DNA from: Candidatus Zhuqueibacterota bacterium
GTDB taxonomy: Bacteria > Zhuqueibacterota > Zhuqueibacteria > Residuimicrobiales > Krinioviventaceae
Direction of reading: 5' to 3'
Assembly: GCA_016929295.1 (NCBI GenBank)
Contig: JAFGJB010000061.1
Span: 1-64,000, forward strand
Length of the DNA: 64,000 bases
Both the position numbers and the translations under genes were made by a program. This document shows positions 47,612-56,719 of this stretch, in pieces (position 1 is the first letter of the stretch; every line of letters starts with the position of its first letter). Below the pieces are notes generated by a model that saw nothing but the letters and a program-made list of their open reading frames with translations, did not search any database and was not told where the DNA came from.

Positions 47612-48865
47612 TCACTGTCGCTGACGAATGATCAGACAGGGGCCGGGTCGCAGGATCTCTATGCCGTGGTGATCCGTGTCTGACAACAGTGCGATGACAT
47701 TATCGCCTTTGACGAGATGAGCGGGATCGATGGTGAGGACAGAGTGAACGACATCGTGAATCGCTCTTTTCGAAGTGACGGGATACGCATGCCCATTTAT
47801 CCTGAAAGGCTTTGTAACATTCCCTTCACCTCCGTCCCAGATTTTGATGTGTAATTGAGCGGCCACAATCTTTTCTGGATCAATGGGACTGTAAATTTTT
47901 GCAGTCTTACAAACTCCTGCGCGGGACCAGAATGGAACCGGCGCATCAGCGCAATAGAACATCTGTACGCTTTCTCTACTGCGTCTCAAGAGTGACCCGG
48001 TCGTCGGTGCCGTTTCATAGCACAGACCATCCTTGAATTTCACGATGGCTTTGAACTGCAATGGCGTGCTTTGATCCGGCAACAGCCTGACGTCCCATTT
48101 TATCGCAAAGGGGAAAGCTACGGCGTTTCCAACATGAGATATTCGTTCTCTCTTAAATGTATAGCCATGCCAATCGGAATGATCACAATTGCCATTTTCA
48201 TCAAAGCCCGTGTAGCGGGCGATAAATTCGACCGAGCCGATTTTTGGCGCAGAGTCCTGTGGAATATCGAGTCGGAGTGTAACAGTGTCATTTTCAATGC
48301 AAGGCGGGGCCACGACTCTGGCAAAAAAATCGACCAGGCCAGGATGGCGTTTGCGCACGCTATCCGGTTTGTAGACACATTGCAGCGCCACATTATCCAG
48401 TATAAAGTGACCCCAGAATCCCTCTCCCCGCTCACAAGAAAATTGCAGCGCATTGACGCCAGTGACGAGATGAGGGGGCTCGATGTCAACAGATGGATAA
48501 GCATAGACGCAATGCCCCAACGCTGTGCCATAGTCCGGAATGGAATAGACTGCCTTGCCATTGACGGTCACGCGCTTGTTGGCCGTATGCGGGTGTCCAC
48601 CCCACATTTCGAGATAGAGCACTGCTTTTTCCAGATCGACTAGTAATTCCGGCGCATTTAAAAGCACCAGGCCGTTTGCCAGGACTTCCGAACGTTTGCC
48701 AAAAGCATCGTCTGTGGCGATTTCAGGATCATTCACTCGCCAGCGGCCATCCCGGTGATTGCTGATGTTTTCATCGAATTCGGCCCAGTATTGACGATAA
48801 AACAGACCATCGGCGAGGACAGCTGCGGCGAAGAGCAAGGAGTGCAAAAAAAGTGCTTTTATCAT
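47612..48865 (-). CDS. Secreted beta-sandwich protein of unknown function
   Basis: I do not recognise this 417-residue protein. ATG 48865 was chosen because it gives a signal peptide (MIKALFLHSLLFAAAVLADG). Residues of about 20-170 resemble a galactose-binding/jelly-roll domain ('VLYLEMWGGHPHTANKRVTVNGKAVYSI', 'VTGVNALQFSCERGEGFWGHFILDNVAL'), and a similar strand pattern recurs near the C-terminus ('AAQLHIKIWDGGEGNVTKPFRINGHAY', 'LVKGDNVIALLSDTDHHGIEILRPGP'). It therefore seems to hold two related carbohydrate-binding-like modules. It sits in the sugar operon, 13 bases after the porter gene and 31 before the dehydratase. A role in polysaccharide binding is likely but unproven. Confidence 0.65.
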   Translation of the reverse strand: MIKALFLHSLLFAAAVLADGLFYRQYWAEFDENISNHRDGRWRVNDPEIATDDAFGKRSEVLANGLVLLNAPELLVDLEKAVLYLEMWGGHPHTANKRVTVNGKAVYSIPDYGTALGHCVYAYPSVDIEPPHLVTGVNALQFSCERGEGFWGHFILDNVALQCVYKPDSVRKRHPGLVDFFARVVAPPCIENDTVTLRLDIPQDSAPKIGSVEFIARYTGFDENGNCDHSDWHGYTFKRERISHVGNAVAFPFAIKWDVRLLPDQSTPLQFKAIVKFKDGLCYETAPTTGSLLRRSRESVQMFYCADAPVPFWSRAGVCKTAKIYSPIDPEKIVAAQLHIKIWDGGEGNVTKPFRINGHAYPVTSKRAIHDVVHSVLTIDPAHLVKGDNVIALLSDTDHHGIEILRPGPCLIIRQRQ

Positions 48866-48878
48866 GATATTATGACCA

Positions 48879-50261
48879 TTAATCCACCAATTGGCGTTCA
48901 ATTTCTTCCAGAGACTTGCCCCGGGTCTCTGGCAATTTTCTTGCGATTACGATGAATCCGATGAGACAAATCGCCGCATAGAGCCAATAGGTGCCGGCGG
49001 TTCCCAGGCTTTCATTCAGGAACGGGAAGGTATAGGTCAGAATCAAACTGGCCGTCCAGAGGGAAAAGACGGCGATGGAGACCGCCGCACCGCGAATTCG
49101 GTTGGGGAATATCTCGGATATCAACACCCAGACAACCGGCGCCAGGGTGAATGAATATATGGCAAGGGCGATGATGACGAGCAGCAGAACCGGCAAGCCT
49201 TTTAGATGGAGAAAATAGCTGCCGCCGATAAAAAAGTAGGCGACCGCCAAGCCGCCGGCGCCGATGAGCATTAATATTTTCCGACCCCAGCGATCGACCG
49301 TATGGATGGCCAGAAATGTGGAAATCAGCATGATGGAGCCGGTGATGACGATGTTGAGCAGAATATCACTGACGCCATAGCCGGCGGCGGTGAAAACTTC
49401 TTCGGCATAGTACAGGATTGTGTTGATGCCGCACCACTGCTGAAATACGGCGAGAAAGATGCCCAGCAGCAGGATCTTGAAGAGTCTGGGCTGCGTCAGA
49501 TCCCGGAAATTGACCGACGTCTTGTTGGCCAGCGTGTTGCGAATGTCGGCGAGTTCGAAGCGGGCGAACGGCTCACCGCCAATCCGCGTCAGGGTGCGCT
49601 GCGCCAGATGGTCCTGTCCGTTCTTCACCAGCCAGCGCGGGCTCTCCGGCACGAAGAACATCAGGATGAAAAAGAGCGCGGCCGGCGCGGTCTCCGCCGC
49701 GAACATCCAGCGCCAGCCGACCTGGCCGTTCCACGAGTTCAGGATCGCATCGCCGGCGGCATTTTCCGCAACCGGCTGGGCGATGAGCCAGTTCACGGTC
49801 TGCGCCGAGAGCACGCCAATGACAATGGTGAGCTGATTGATGGAGACAAATTTTCCGCGCATCTCGGCCGGCGCCACTTCCGCGATGTACATCGGCGACA
49901 GATTCGACGCCAAACCAATGCCCATGCCGCCCAGAATGCGAAACCAGACAAAAATCGAAAAAGAGTTCGCCAGCGCGGTGCCGATGGCCGAGATGATGAA
50001 AAGCAATCCGGCCAGGATGAGCAGTCTCTTGCGGCCAAAACTGTCGCTCAGACCACCGCTGAGCATTGAGCCGATCAGGCAGCCGAGCAAGGCGCTGCTC
50101 ATCGCCCAGCCGATCTGAAATGAGCTGCGCAGTTGGAAATACTCTTCATAAAACGGCTTGGCCCCGCCGATGACGACCCAGTCATAGCCGAACAGCAACC
50201 CTCCCATGGCCGCGACGAGTGAAACCGTCCAGATGTAGAATAGATTATACTGGCTTTTCAT
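48879..50261 (-). CDS. MFS sugar porter (XylE-like sugar:proton symporter)
   Basis: This 460-residue protein with 12 predicted membrane segments carries the sugar-porter signatures. These are 'GGLLFGYDWVVIGG', 'GGLSDSFGRKR' (loop 2-3), 'PESPRWL', 'QQWCGINTILYYAEEVF', 'DRWGRKILMLIG' and the C-terminal 'LPETRGKSLEEIE'. It imports a monosaccharide by symport, with xylose, arabinose or fructose likely given the adjacent kinases. ATG 50261 was chosen as the family start ('MKSQYNLFYIWTVS'); the longer open frame upstream has no similarity. It lies 55 bases after the PfkB kinase gene. Confidence 0.92.
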   Translation of the reverse strand: MKSQYNLFYIWTVSLVAAMGGLLFGYDWVVIGGAKPFYEEYFQLRSSFQIGWAMSSALLGCLIGSMLSGGLSDSFGRKRLLILAGLLFIISAIGTALANSFSIFVWFRILGGMGIGLASNLSPMYIAEVAPAEMRGKFVSINQLTIVIGVLSAQTVNWLIAQPVAENAAGDAILNSWNGQVGWRWMFAAETAPAALFFILMFFVPESPRWLVKNGQDHLAQRTLTRIGGEPFARFELADIRNTLANKTSVNFRDLTQPRLFKILLLGIFLAVFQQWCGINTILYYAEEVFTAAGYGVSDILLNIVITGSIMLISTFLAIHTVDRWGRKILMLIGAGGLAVAYFFIGGSYFLHLKGLPVLLLVIIALAIYSFTLAPVVWVLISEIFPNRIRGAAVSIAVFSLWTASLILTYTFPFLNESLGTAGTYWLYAAICLIGFIVIARKLPETRGKSLEEIERQLVD

Positions 50262-50316
50262 ATAGTACAAGGATCCTTTCCATGTAATTCCTGCAACGCC
50301 GGCATCGGCAAATGGA

Positions 50317-51240
50317 TCATGAAAATTCGGGGTGATAGCATCGCAGAGTCTGTGACTGCAAAAAAGCAGCAATCTCGTCTGTTGAAATGACGGCCGTACC
50401 GCCGTGCGTCGTCGCCACCAGAGCGCCGAGCGCATTTCCGAGCTCACACGCCGCCCGCAATGAATGACCTCCCAGCAGGCTATGGATGAAAGCGGCCGAA
50501 AAAGCATCTCCAGATCCGAGCGAATCGGCCAGCCTGATTTTATGCCCGGGAACGTAAACCTGTTCGCCAAACGAAGAACCGGCGAACGCTCCACGCTCGC
50601 CAAAGGTGATGAGGATGTAGTCGAGATTGAATTCCTGGCAGACAAACTCGCAAAAACCCGGAAAGCTTTTAACTGATAATCCCAGGATAGCGCCTAATTG
50701 CACCACCTCATCATCATTCAGTTTGAGGATGTTGGCTTTTTCCAGCGAATAGAGGATCGTTTCGCGGGAAAAACAATTCTTCCTGAGATTGATATCCAAA
50801 AACTTGACCGCAGTGGGCGCGGCGTCTATCAGCTCGTGCAGGGTCTCACGGGACCGCGCGCGCTGAATGAGCGTGCCGAAACAGAGGCATTCGGCCTGCT
50901 GCGCCGCTTCAGCGAGCTCATCGGTGAATCGGATGTGATCGTATGCCACATCAGGATTGATGACATAGTCCGGCAGATGATTTTCGTCGAAACTGACATT
51001 GACGGTGCCGGTGGGAAAACCTGCACAGCGCTGCAGCAGGGATGCATCCATGCCGAGCGAACGCACCCGCTGCAATGCTTTGTCTCCCAGTTCATCCGTT
51101 CCCACACTGCTGATGAAAAGTCCGCTGTCCTGCAGTGAATTGACGCGAAACGCGAAATTGAACGGTGCACCGCCAAGAATTGCCTTGTCGGGCAAAATAT
51201 CCCAGAGAATTTCGCCAAATGAAAGAATTCGTATTGCCAT
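50317..51240 (-). CDS. PfkB-family sugar kinase (fructokinase-like)
   Basis: This 307-residue ribokinase-fold enzyme has 'FGEILWDILPDKAILGGAPFNFA' at the N-terminus (fructokinase style) and the catalytic 'LADSLGSGDAFSAAFIHSLL' near the C-terminus. It probably phosphorylates fructose or a related ketose. A GTG (51246) immediately follows the HAD stop codon and an ATG lies at 51240; I chose the ATG. It is tightly packed between the HAD phosphatase and the sugar porter, indicating one operon. Confidence 0.85.
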   Translation of the reverse strand: MAIRILSFGEILWDILPDKAILGGAPFNFAFRVNSLQDSGLFISSVGTDELGDKALQRVRSLGMDASLLQRCAGFPTGTVNVSFDENHLPDYVINPDVAYDHIRFTDELAEAAQQAECLCFGTLIQRARSRETLHELIDAAPTAVKFLDINLRKNCFSRETILYSLEKANILKLNDDEVVQLGAILGLSVKSFPGFCEFVCQEFNLDYILITFGERGAFAGSSFGEQVYVPGHKIRLADSLGSGDAFSAAFIHSLLGGHSLRAACELGNALGALVATTHGGTAVISTDEIAAFLQSQTLRCYHPEFS

Positions 51241-51246
51241 GGCCAC

Positions 51247-51963
51247 TCAGTGCCGCACAATATCCTGCAGCATTTGGATGGTGATCTTTTCAGCGCCGGC
51301 GTCCCCCAACTCGGGAACGACAAGATCGGCCGCAGAATTGTCTTCGTTTTCCGTATAATAGTTGGTCGTCACAACACACTTGATCCCGGCTGCCTTGGCG
51401 GCGAGCAGACCGACGCGGCTGTCTTCGATGACGACGCACTCCGCCGGCGCGAGCTTGAGGGTTGCCAATGCCTGCAGATAAATCTCGGGATCGGGTTTCT
51501 TTCTCGACACCACGTCGCCGGCGAGCACGGCGACAAAATGGCGCCGCCGTTCGGCCCCGAGGAGTCTCTCGATGATCAGATTCACCGCCCGTTCGTTTGA
51601 CGTCGAGCAGACGGCCAGCGCAATGCCCGCGGCAATGGCTTCATCCACCAGGCGCGCGACGCCGGGACGCAGCGGCAGCTCGCCCGCTGCAATCATGCTC
51701 ATGAAAATGTCGGTTTTCAGCCGATGCGTCTCTTTGATAAAATCGTCGCGGTTTGCCACCTCCTCCGGCAAGCCGACCTCGTTGAAAAAATGGCGCATGC
51801 GCTCCTTGCCGCCGGTGATTTGCAGTAGCTCGTGATATTTCGCAACGCTCCACTCGTACGCCAGGCCTTTTTGTTTAAAAGCTCGGTTGAAGGCGACACG
51901 ATGCCCGTCTTTCTCGGTGTCGACAAGCACGCCGTCGCAGTCGAATATGATGGCTTTCAGCAC
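51247..51963 (-). CDS. HAD-superfamily hydrolase, CbbY/beta-phosphoglucomutase-like
   Basis: This 238-residue HAD protein has nucleophile Asp8 and Asp10 in 'IIFDCDGVLVDTE', a helical cap (about 18-90, 'ITGGKERMRHFFNEVGLPEE'), 'AVCSTSNERAVN', 'KKPDPEIYLQAL' and 'CVVIEDSRVGLLAAKAAG'. The sequence is closest in style to CbbY phosphatases, which remove inhibitory xylulose 1,5-bisphosphate, and to beta-phosphoglucomutases. In this operon a sugar-phosphate phosphatase is sensible. The PfkB gene starts within 7 bases of its stop. Confidence 0.82.
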   Translation of the reverse strand: MLKAIIFDCDGVLVDTEKDGHRVAFNRAFKQKGLAYEWSVAKYHELLQITGGKERMRHFFNEVGLPEEVANRDDFIKETHRLKTDIFMSMIAAGELPLRPGVARLVDEAIAAGIALAVCSTSNERAVNLIIERLLGAERRRHFVAVLAGDVVSRKKPDPEIYLQALATLKLAPAECVVIEDSRVGLLAAKAAGIKCVVTTNYYTENEDNSAADLVVPELGDAGAEKITIQMLQDIVRH

Positions 51964-52005
51964 ACAACTCTCCTTTTTTGCCAGTTGGACTTTTTCCCCT
52001 CCGCG

Positions 52006-52857
52006 TCACGCTTGCCCGGCGCTGCCGAACAGTTTGATGTTTTCAACGACGGCCGCCTTCAGGGCGTCGTATTGCGCGGCAATTGGCTTGAGCGGATTAT
52101 AGACCTGGTTCGCCTGGTGATAATTGACGAAACCGTCGATATGAGCATACTTGAGCTGGGTGGAGATATTCACCTTGGCGCAGCCCAATGCGATGCACCT
52201 GTGAAAGACGTCATCCGCCAGACCGGTGCCGCCATGCAGCGCCAGCGGTACGCCGGTTCTGGCGGCAATCTCTTCGATGAGATCGTAGGCGATCTTTGGC
52301 TCGCCCTTGTAGATGCCATGCGCAGTGCCCACGGCCGGGGCAAAGCAATCGATGGGCAGCTCACGACAGAATTGCACAGCCTGATCCGCGTCGGCCAGAT
52401 GCGCCTCCTGCTCCTTGACATGAATGTCATCCTCCACCCCGACGATGGCGCCAAGTTCAGCTTCAACGGAGACGCCGCACGATGCGGTCATATCGAGCAC
52501 CTGCTGCGTCAGTCTGATGTTTTCGGTGAATGGTTTGGTCGAAGCGTCAATCATCACCGATGTCCAGCCGGCATCGATACATTTTCTGATTACGTCGATG
52601 TCCGTACAATGATCGAGATGAATGGCAACAGGAATGGTCGCGTGGAGGGTGAGCTGCTTCGCCCAGGAGATCACGGCGTCATATCCCCAAAAGAGGACTG
52701 TTTTGACCGAGGTTTGGATGATCACGGGTGCGCGCCATTCTTCGGCAGCGTCGATGACAGCGCGCATGGAGTTGTAGTCGAGAATGTTAAAAGCACCCAC
52801 CGCATAGCCATTCGCTTGAGCGCGTTTCAACATAGCCGTCATGCTTTGCAGTGACAT
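52006..52857 (-). CDS. Class II fructose/tagatose-bisphosphate aldolase family protein
   Basis: This 283-residue zinc-dependent aldolase has 'GYAVGAFNILDYNSMRAVIDAAEE', a zinc-binding stretch 'VAIHLDHCTD', 'SVEAELGAIVG' and 'LALHGGTGLADDVFHRCIALGCAKVNIST'. Members split ketose 1,6-bisphosphates, or 1-phosphates, into DHAP and an aldehyde. The start at 52857 follows GGAGG; the longer open frame overlaps the upstream C25 peptidase gene. With the neighbouring PfkB kinase and HAD phosphatase, it forms a ketose-phosphate processing group. Confidence 0.9.
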   Translation of the reverse strand: MSLQSMTAMLKRAQANGYAVGAFNILDYNSMRAVIDAAEEWRAPVIIQTSVKTVLFWGYDAVISWAKQLTLHATIPVAIHLDHCTDIDVIRKCIDAGWTSVMIDASTKPFTENIRLTQQVLDMTASCGVSVEAELGAIVGVEDDIHVKEQEAHLADADQAVQFCRELPIDCFAPAVGTAHGIYKGEPKIAYDLIEEIAARTGVPLALHGGTGLADDVFHRCIALGCAKVNISTQLKYAHIDGFVNYHQANQVYNPLKPIAAQYDALKAAVVENIKLFGSAGQA

Positions 52858-52900
52858 GAGCGTATTCCTCCAAAAAGTGACAATGCGACCGTCGCCACCG

Positions 52901-55900
52901 TCATCGCATGATGACGAGACGTTCGACGATCTCCCGCTGTTCGTCGCCATCGTTTGCAATGATCTTGTACAAATAGACTCCGTTCGCCAGTCGATCGCCA
53001 TAATCGTCCGCGCCGTCCCAGTACGTTTGATTATAGCCAACGTCACCATCCGCAGACTGGATGACGCGAATGAGGCGGCCGGCTATGGTATATATTTTGA
53101 TAGTCACATCACAGGCGCGATCGTTCTCAATCATATAAGTGAACGAGGTGTGCTGCGAAAAGGGATTGGGATAGTTCACGACCTGACCAAATGACAGCGC
53201 CGAGCGTATTCTGAATTCAAATTCCGCGCTGTTTTCAAGGGCAATATCGGGATTTTTTACTACGACCGCAAGCTGATAATCGCCATCAGGGAGATCAGCG
53301 GTGGAGTATAGACATTCTGCGACGGGCAGACCATTCATTGTCGTCGTCCAGTTGACGCGAGCGGGATCGATCACGGCGTTATTCTGCAATAACTTGATAT
53401 CACGATCGATGTCAATCCCCTCGTCATGTCGCAGCGATATTCGAATCAGCGATCCTTTTTCCACCGGATCACCGCTAAATATCTCGGCGCCGGCCTTTTT
53501 GTCATTGACATAGAATTCGACTGCAAGCGCGCTGTTGACACGAGAAATGACAGCGCTCAGAGTGAGGGTGAATGAAGTGTCGGGCTGCCACAATGCTGTG
53601 GGAGATAAAAGAATGACCGAATCCGACATGAATTCGTAAAGAAACTGAATCGTATCTCCGGGCGCACCTCCATCCTTTGCCGGCGTCTGCGGATCATCCA
53701 TGGCGATGAACAGCGGCCCGAATGCCCCCTCATCGCGGATGAATGCCCGGCCAAATTCGACGCCATCGATGGCAGCGATGACCTGATGGCCTTTGGCAGC
53801 GGCCGCATCGTTTATCATCACCCGTCCGGAATAGGCGGCACTGCTCCTGCTCGCCTCGTCCCCATAGTGCAATCTTGTCGCCGGGTCGCCGAACAGAACA
53901 TAGAACTGCAAATGATCGACGAGATTGGGAAAAGTCGCGTACATCGCTAGCAGTCCGGCCATTGTGAACGATCCCACGACATTATCGCCCTGCTGGTAGA
54001 GCGACCCGTAAAGCTTTTTGCTCAGTGCATAGAGAGGGCTGGGATAAGCCTCGCCGGAGGCGGAAAAAGCGGCAATGGTTCCTTTATGCTCGGCTGTGCT
54101 CAGCTCTTCCGCAAGAGCGCTATAATTCCGATTGGGGTGAGCAAAATAGCCGTTGATGCAGCTCAGGGTCAATAGAAAAGGAAGATTGTCGGACTCGGGC
54201 AAAAGGGCTACATCCTCTCGAGCAAAAATGGACTTGGCGGACCACGTGCCCACTGACCCATGACCCAGGTAGTTCATGGTCAACACGCTATCGGCAAATG
54301 TGGAGATGATATTCTCTCTGATGGCCGGCATGGGGGTGTTCGCCAGATAGAGGCGCTTGACGCCAAAGTCGTCCGGCACATAGTTGCGAATGATGGCGTC
54401 GGAGCTATCCTCAAAAGCGAGGCTGCCGCCCTCTCCAAGATCCGCCACAAAGGCGGCTCTTTTCATCCACGAGGCTTTTTGACCGAGCCGATGATACCTG
54501 CATATTTTATCAATGACCGATGAAAGCTCGTCTGTCGAGCGCACGGCCAGCCTGCCGATGAACATATCGGGCAGTGCATCTCTCGGACCATCGACGCAGA
54601 CGAACCAGTTATCCGAGGCAGCCTCGTAATGCTTGACGCTGGCTTCGAACAAGCGAGTTGGAATAAAGTCTGAACGAGCACCACCCCCATAGTCCGCATT
54701 CTCGGGACGCAAACGACGCGGATTCCACGATGCATCGCCCACCAGCAGCACAAAGGTTGGCGCCGGCCTGGCCCACTGGTGATAGGCATAAGACAGGAAT
54801 TCTTTGATCGGTTCTCTGTCATAGATGCCGTAGCCGAATTCATCGTAAATATCCTGGACTTGAACGACTTGCACCGTCAAGCCTTGGGATGCGTGGTAAT
54901 TTGCCAGAGGATCGACCTGCAGATAAAAATCATCAACAGTGATGATGATATAATCGGCCTGCTGGGACGATCGCAGAGCCGATGGCTCATCGCGGACGAT
55001 GGCGCTCGCTCTAGCCTTTTTGGCCTGCGATGAGATGAGGAATTTCGTCGTCGCCGCATTTTCATGCTCAAAGCGAAGCGTATCATCGACGCGCAGAATA
55101 TTGACGAGATAGCTCGGCTGCGCCGGATCGGTGATGTCGTAGACATGGATATCCTGAGAAGAAAATCCGCTCGCCTCGATGGTGTGCGCTCCGCGCCGGT
55201 TGCTGGTGAAGACGAGGCTGTCCAGCAACGTATGATTTTTTCCCTGATAGGTGAGGCTGAAATAGTCGACCAGTTGCCAGTCCAGAAAGCTGCCGGTATC
55301 GCCCGGGCCAATGATCTCGACCTGGTTGACGCCGTCCCGCAGAATATTTTGCGCAAAAGAGATTGTATCGGTCCAGCTGATGCGGCCATCCCACCATTTA
55401 TCCAGAATAGTCGTGCCGTTCAGCTGCACCAGCGTATGATGATCCGGATTTACGGTTTCGAGGCTGGCGTATCCCTGCATGCGCAAGACGAAAGAGTTAT
55501 CGCCGGCATCCGTAGCCGCGACACTCCCCAGGTCGATGTTGTAAGTCAATGATTTTGGCGTGAAAAGGCTGTCCATGAACCAGTGTTCCTGATCCGTATG
55601 ATTGGGAAAACTGGCGTGATGGCTGCGATCGCTTTCAATGTGCAGAAATCGAAGGCCATTCGACAGAACAGGATAGCCGGTCGGCGCGGCGTCGATGTGC
55701 GCCATCCTTTTTCCCGGCGAAGCGGCGACTGCCAGCCAATAGACGTTTGTCGTGGTATAGCTGTTTTTAAATGGCCGGCTGTAAAATTCGATATAATCAT
55801 CGTCATGAAAGATGCCATCGCTCTCTCCGGCGACGCGTATGGCGATCTCTTGTCCCAGATGAAAGAGCCGTATGTTTCGGGGATCAAGTTGGTCGACGTG

Positions 55901-56719
55901 CACGCCGGCGTCGCGCAACTCCTCTTTGGTCAGCTGTACGATGCCGGCGCAGTCGGTCATTATTTTAAACCAGGTTGATGCCTGGTCCAGGAAAGAAACC
56001 GACTTTTTGGCGATCCGCTGCGGCCGGCGCCACCGCTGCGCGCTTTCATAGTTCAACAGTGTTTTTTCGTGCAGTCGGGAAAAGGCGTTGGGCGTCAGTT
56101 GAGCTGAGCTCTGGCCCGCGTCATGAAAATTGACCGCAAATCTGATGTGGGTCACCTGCATCAGCTTTTGGGTGACGGGATTGTAGCGAAGCGGATAGAA
56201 AATGATGGTGGCGATGTCGATATCGCGCATTGTGCCCCGGCCTTCAATCAGCAGGTTGGCGGAGGGGAAAAATTGATCTCGCGCGTATATAGTGGCATCT
56301 TTTTCATAGACATAGACCAGGTCATCGGTCGGCAGATCGGACTGCACGAGAGAAGGAGCAGGCATTATGTCCTGTGCGGCGAGATTTTTTTCCGCAATAT
56401 CAAGGATGGCAAGCGTCAATTCGCCCGTGGGTGGCACGGCGATGGGGATGCCGCGGCACGGTAGCGCCGGCGCTCCCGGCGCGGCAATCGCCGCATAGCC
56501 GGGCAAATGAACGGCAGCGCCGCGCCCGCGCTGACCGGTCATCATGGTCATCTGCGCCGGCGGCACAGTGATGTCGATGACCAGACCAGAATGGTCGCTC
56601 GACAGCAGCTTTGGCTCGTACTCACGCGCCAAAGCGTCGCCGACAACAGCGTGGAGTGCTGCTGGAAACAGCAAGAATAGCAGGGCGGACAGCCTGCTTT
56701 TCAGAGAGCTCAGAACCAT
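52901..56719 (-). CDS. C25 (gingipain-type) cysteine peptidase with FlgD-like C-terminal domain
   Basis: This 1272-residue secreted protein has a signal peptide, then a long propeptide/beta region (about 30-580). The C25 catalytic domain spans about 585-950, with candidate dyad His820 ('MNYLGHGSVGTW') and Cys854 ('LLTLSCINGYF'). Ig-like segments follow, then a C-terminal FlgD-type domain ('VVNYPNPFSQHTSFTY...WDGADDYGDRLANGVYLYKI'). C25 peptidases include gingipains and PorU, the sortase of type IX secretion that cleaves C-terminal sorting domains. PorU-like processing of the window's 'YPNPFN' proteins is an attractive inference, but an ordinary secreted protease is equally possible. Its first 10 bases overlap the end of clpA. 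Confidence 0.85.
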   Translation of the reverse strand: MVLSSLKSRLSALLFLLFPAALHAVVGDALAREYEPKLLSSDHSGLVIDITVPPAQMTMMTGQRGRGAAVHLPGYAAIAAPGAPALPCRGIPIAVPPTGELTLAILDIAEKNLAAQDIMPAPSLVQSDLPTDDLVYVYEKDATIYARDQFFPSANLLIEGRGTMRDIDIATIIFYPLRYNPVTQKLMQVTHIRFAVNFHDAGQSSAQLTPNAFSRLHEKTLLNYESAQRWRRPQRIAKKSVSFLDQASTWFKIMTDCAGIVQLTKEELRDAGVHVDQLDPRNIRLFHLGQEIAIRVAGESDGIFHDDDYIEFYSRPFKNSYTTTNVYWLAVAASPGKRMAHIDAAPTGYPVLSNGLRFLHIESDRSHHASFPNHTDQEHWFMDSLFTPKSLTYNIDLGSVAATDAGDNSFVLRMQGYASLETVNPDHHTLVQLNGTTILDKWWDGRISWTDTISFAQNILRDGVNQVEIIGPGDTGSFLDWQLVDYFSLTYQGKNHTLLDSLVFTSNRRGAHTIEASGFSSQDIHVYDITDPAQPSYLVNILRVDDTLRFEHENAATTKFLISSQAKKARASAIVRDEPSALRSSQQADYIIITVDDFYLQVDPLANYHASQGLTVQVVQVQDIYDEFGYGIYDREPIKEFLSYAYHQWARPAPTFVLLVGDASWNPRRLRPENADYGGGARSDFIPTRLFEASVKHYEAASDNWFVCVDGPRDALPDMFIGRLAVRSTDELSSVIDKICRYHRLGQKASWMKRAAFVADLGEGGSLAFEDSSDAIIRNYVPDDFGVKRLYLANTPMPAIRENIISTFADSVLTMNYLGHGSVGTWSAKSIFAREDVALLPESDNLPFLLTLSCINGYFAHPNRNYSALAEELSTAEHKGTIAAFSASGEAYPSPLYALSKKLYGSLYQQGDNVVGSFTMAGLLAMYATFPNLVDHLQFYVLFGDPATRLHYGDEASRSSAAYSGRVMINDAAAAKGHQVIAAIDGVEFGRAFIRDEGAFGPLFIAMDDPQTPAKDGGAPGDTIQFLYEFMSDSVILLSPTALWQPDTSFTLTLSAVISRVNSALAVEFYVNDKKAGAEIFSGDPVEKGSLIRISLRHDEGIDIDRDIKLLQNNAVIDPARVNWTTTMNGLPVAECLYSTADLPDGDYQLAVVVKNPDIALENSAEFEFRIRSALSFGQVVNYPNPFSQHTSFTYMIENDRACDVTIKIYTIAGRLIRVIQSADGDVGYNQTYWDGADDYGDRLANGVYLYKIIANDGDEQREIVERLVIMR

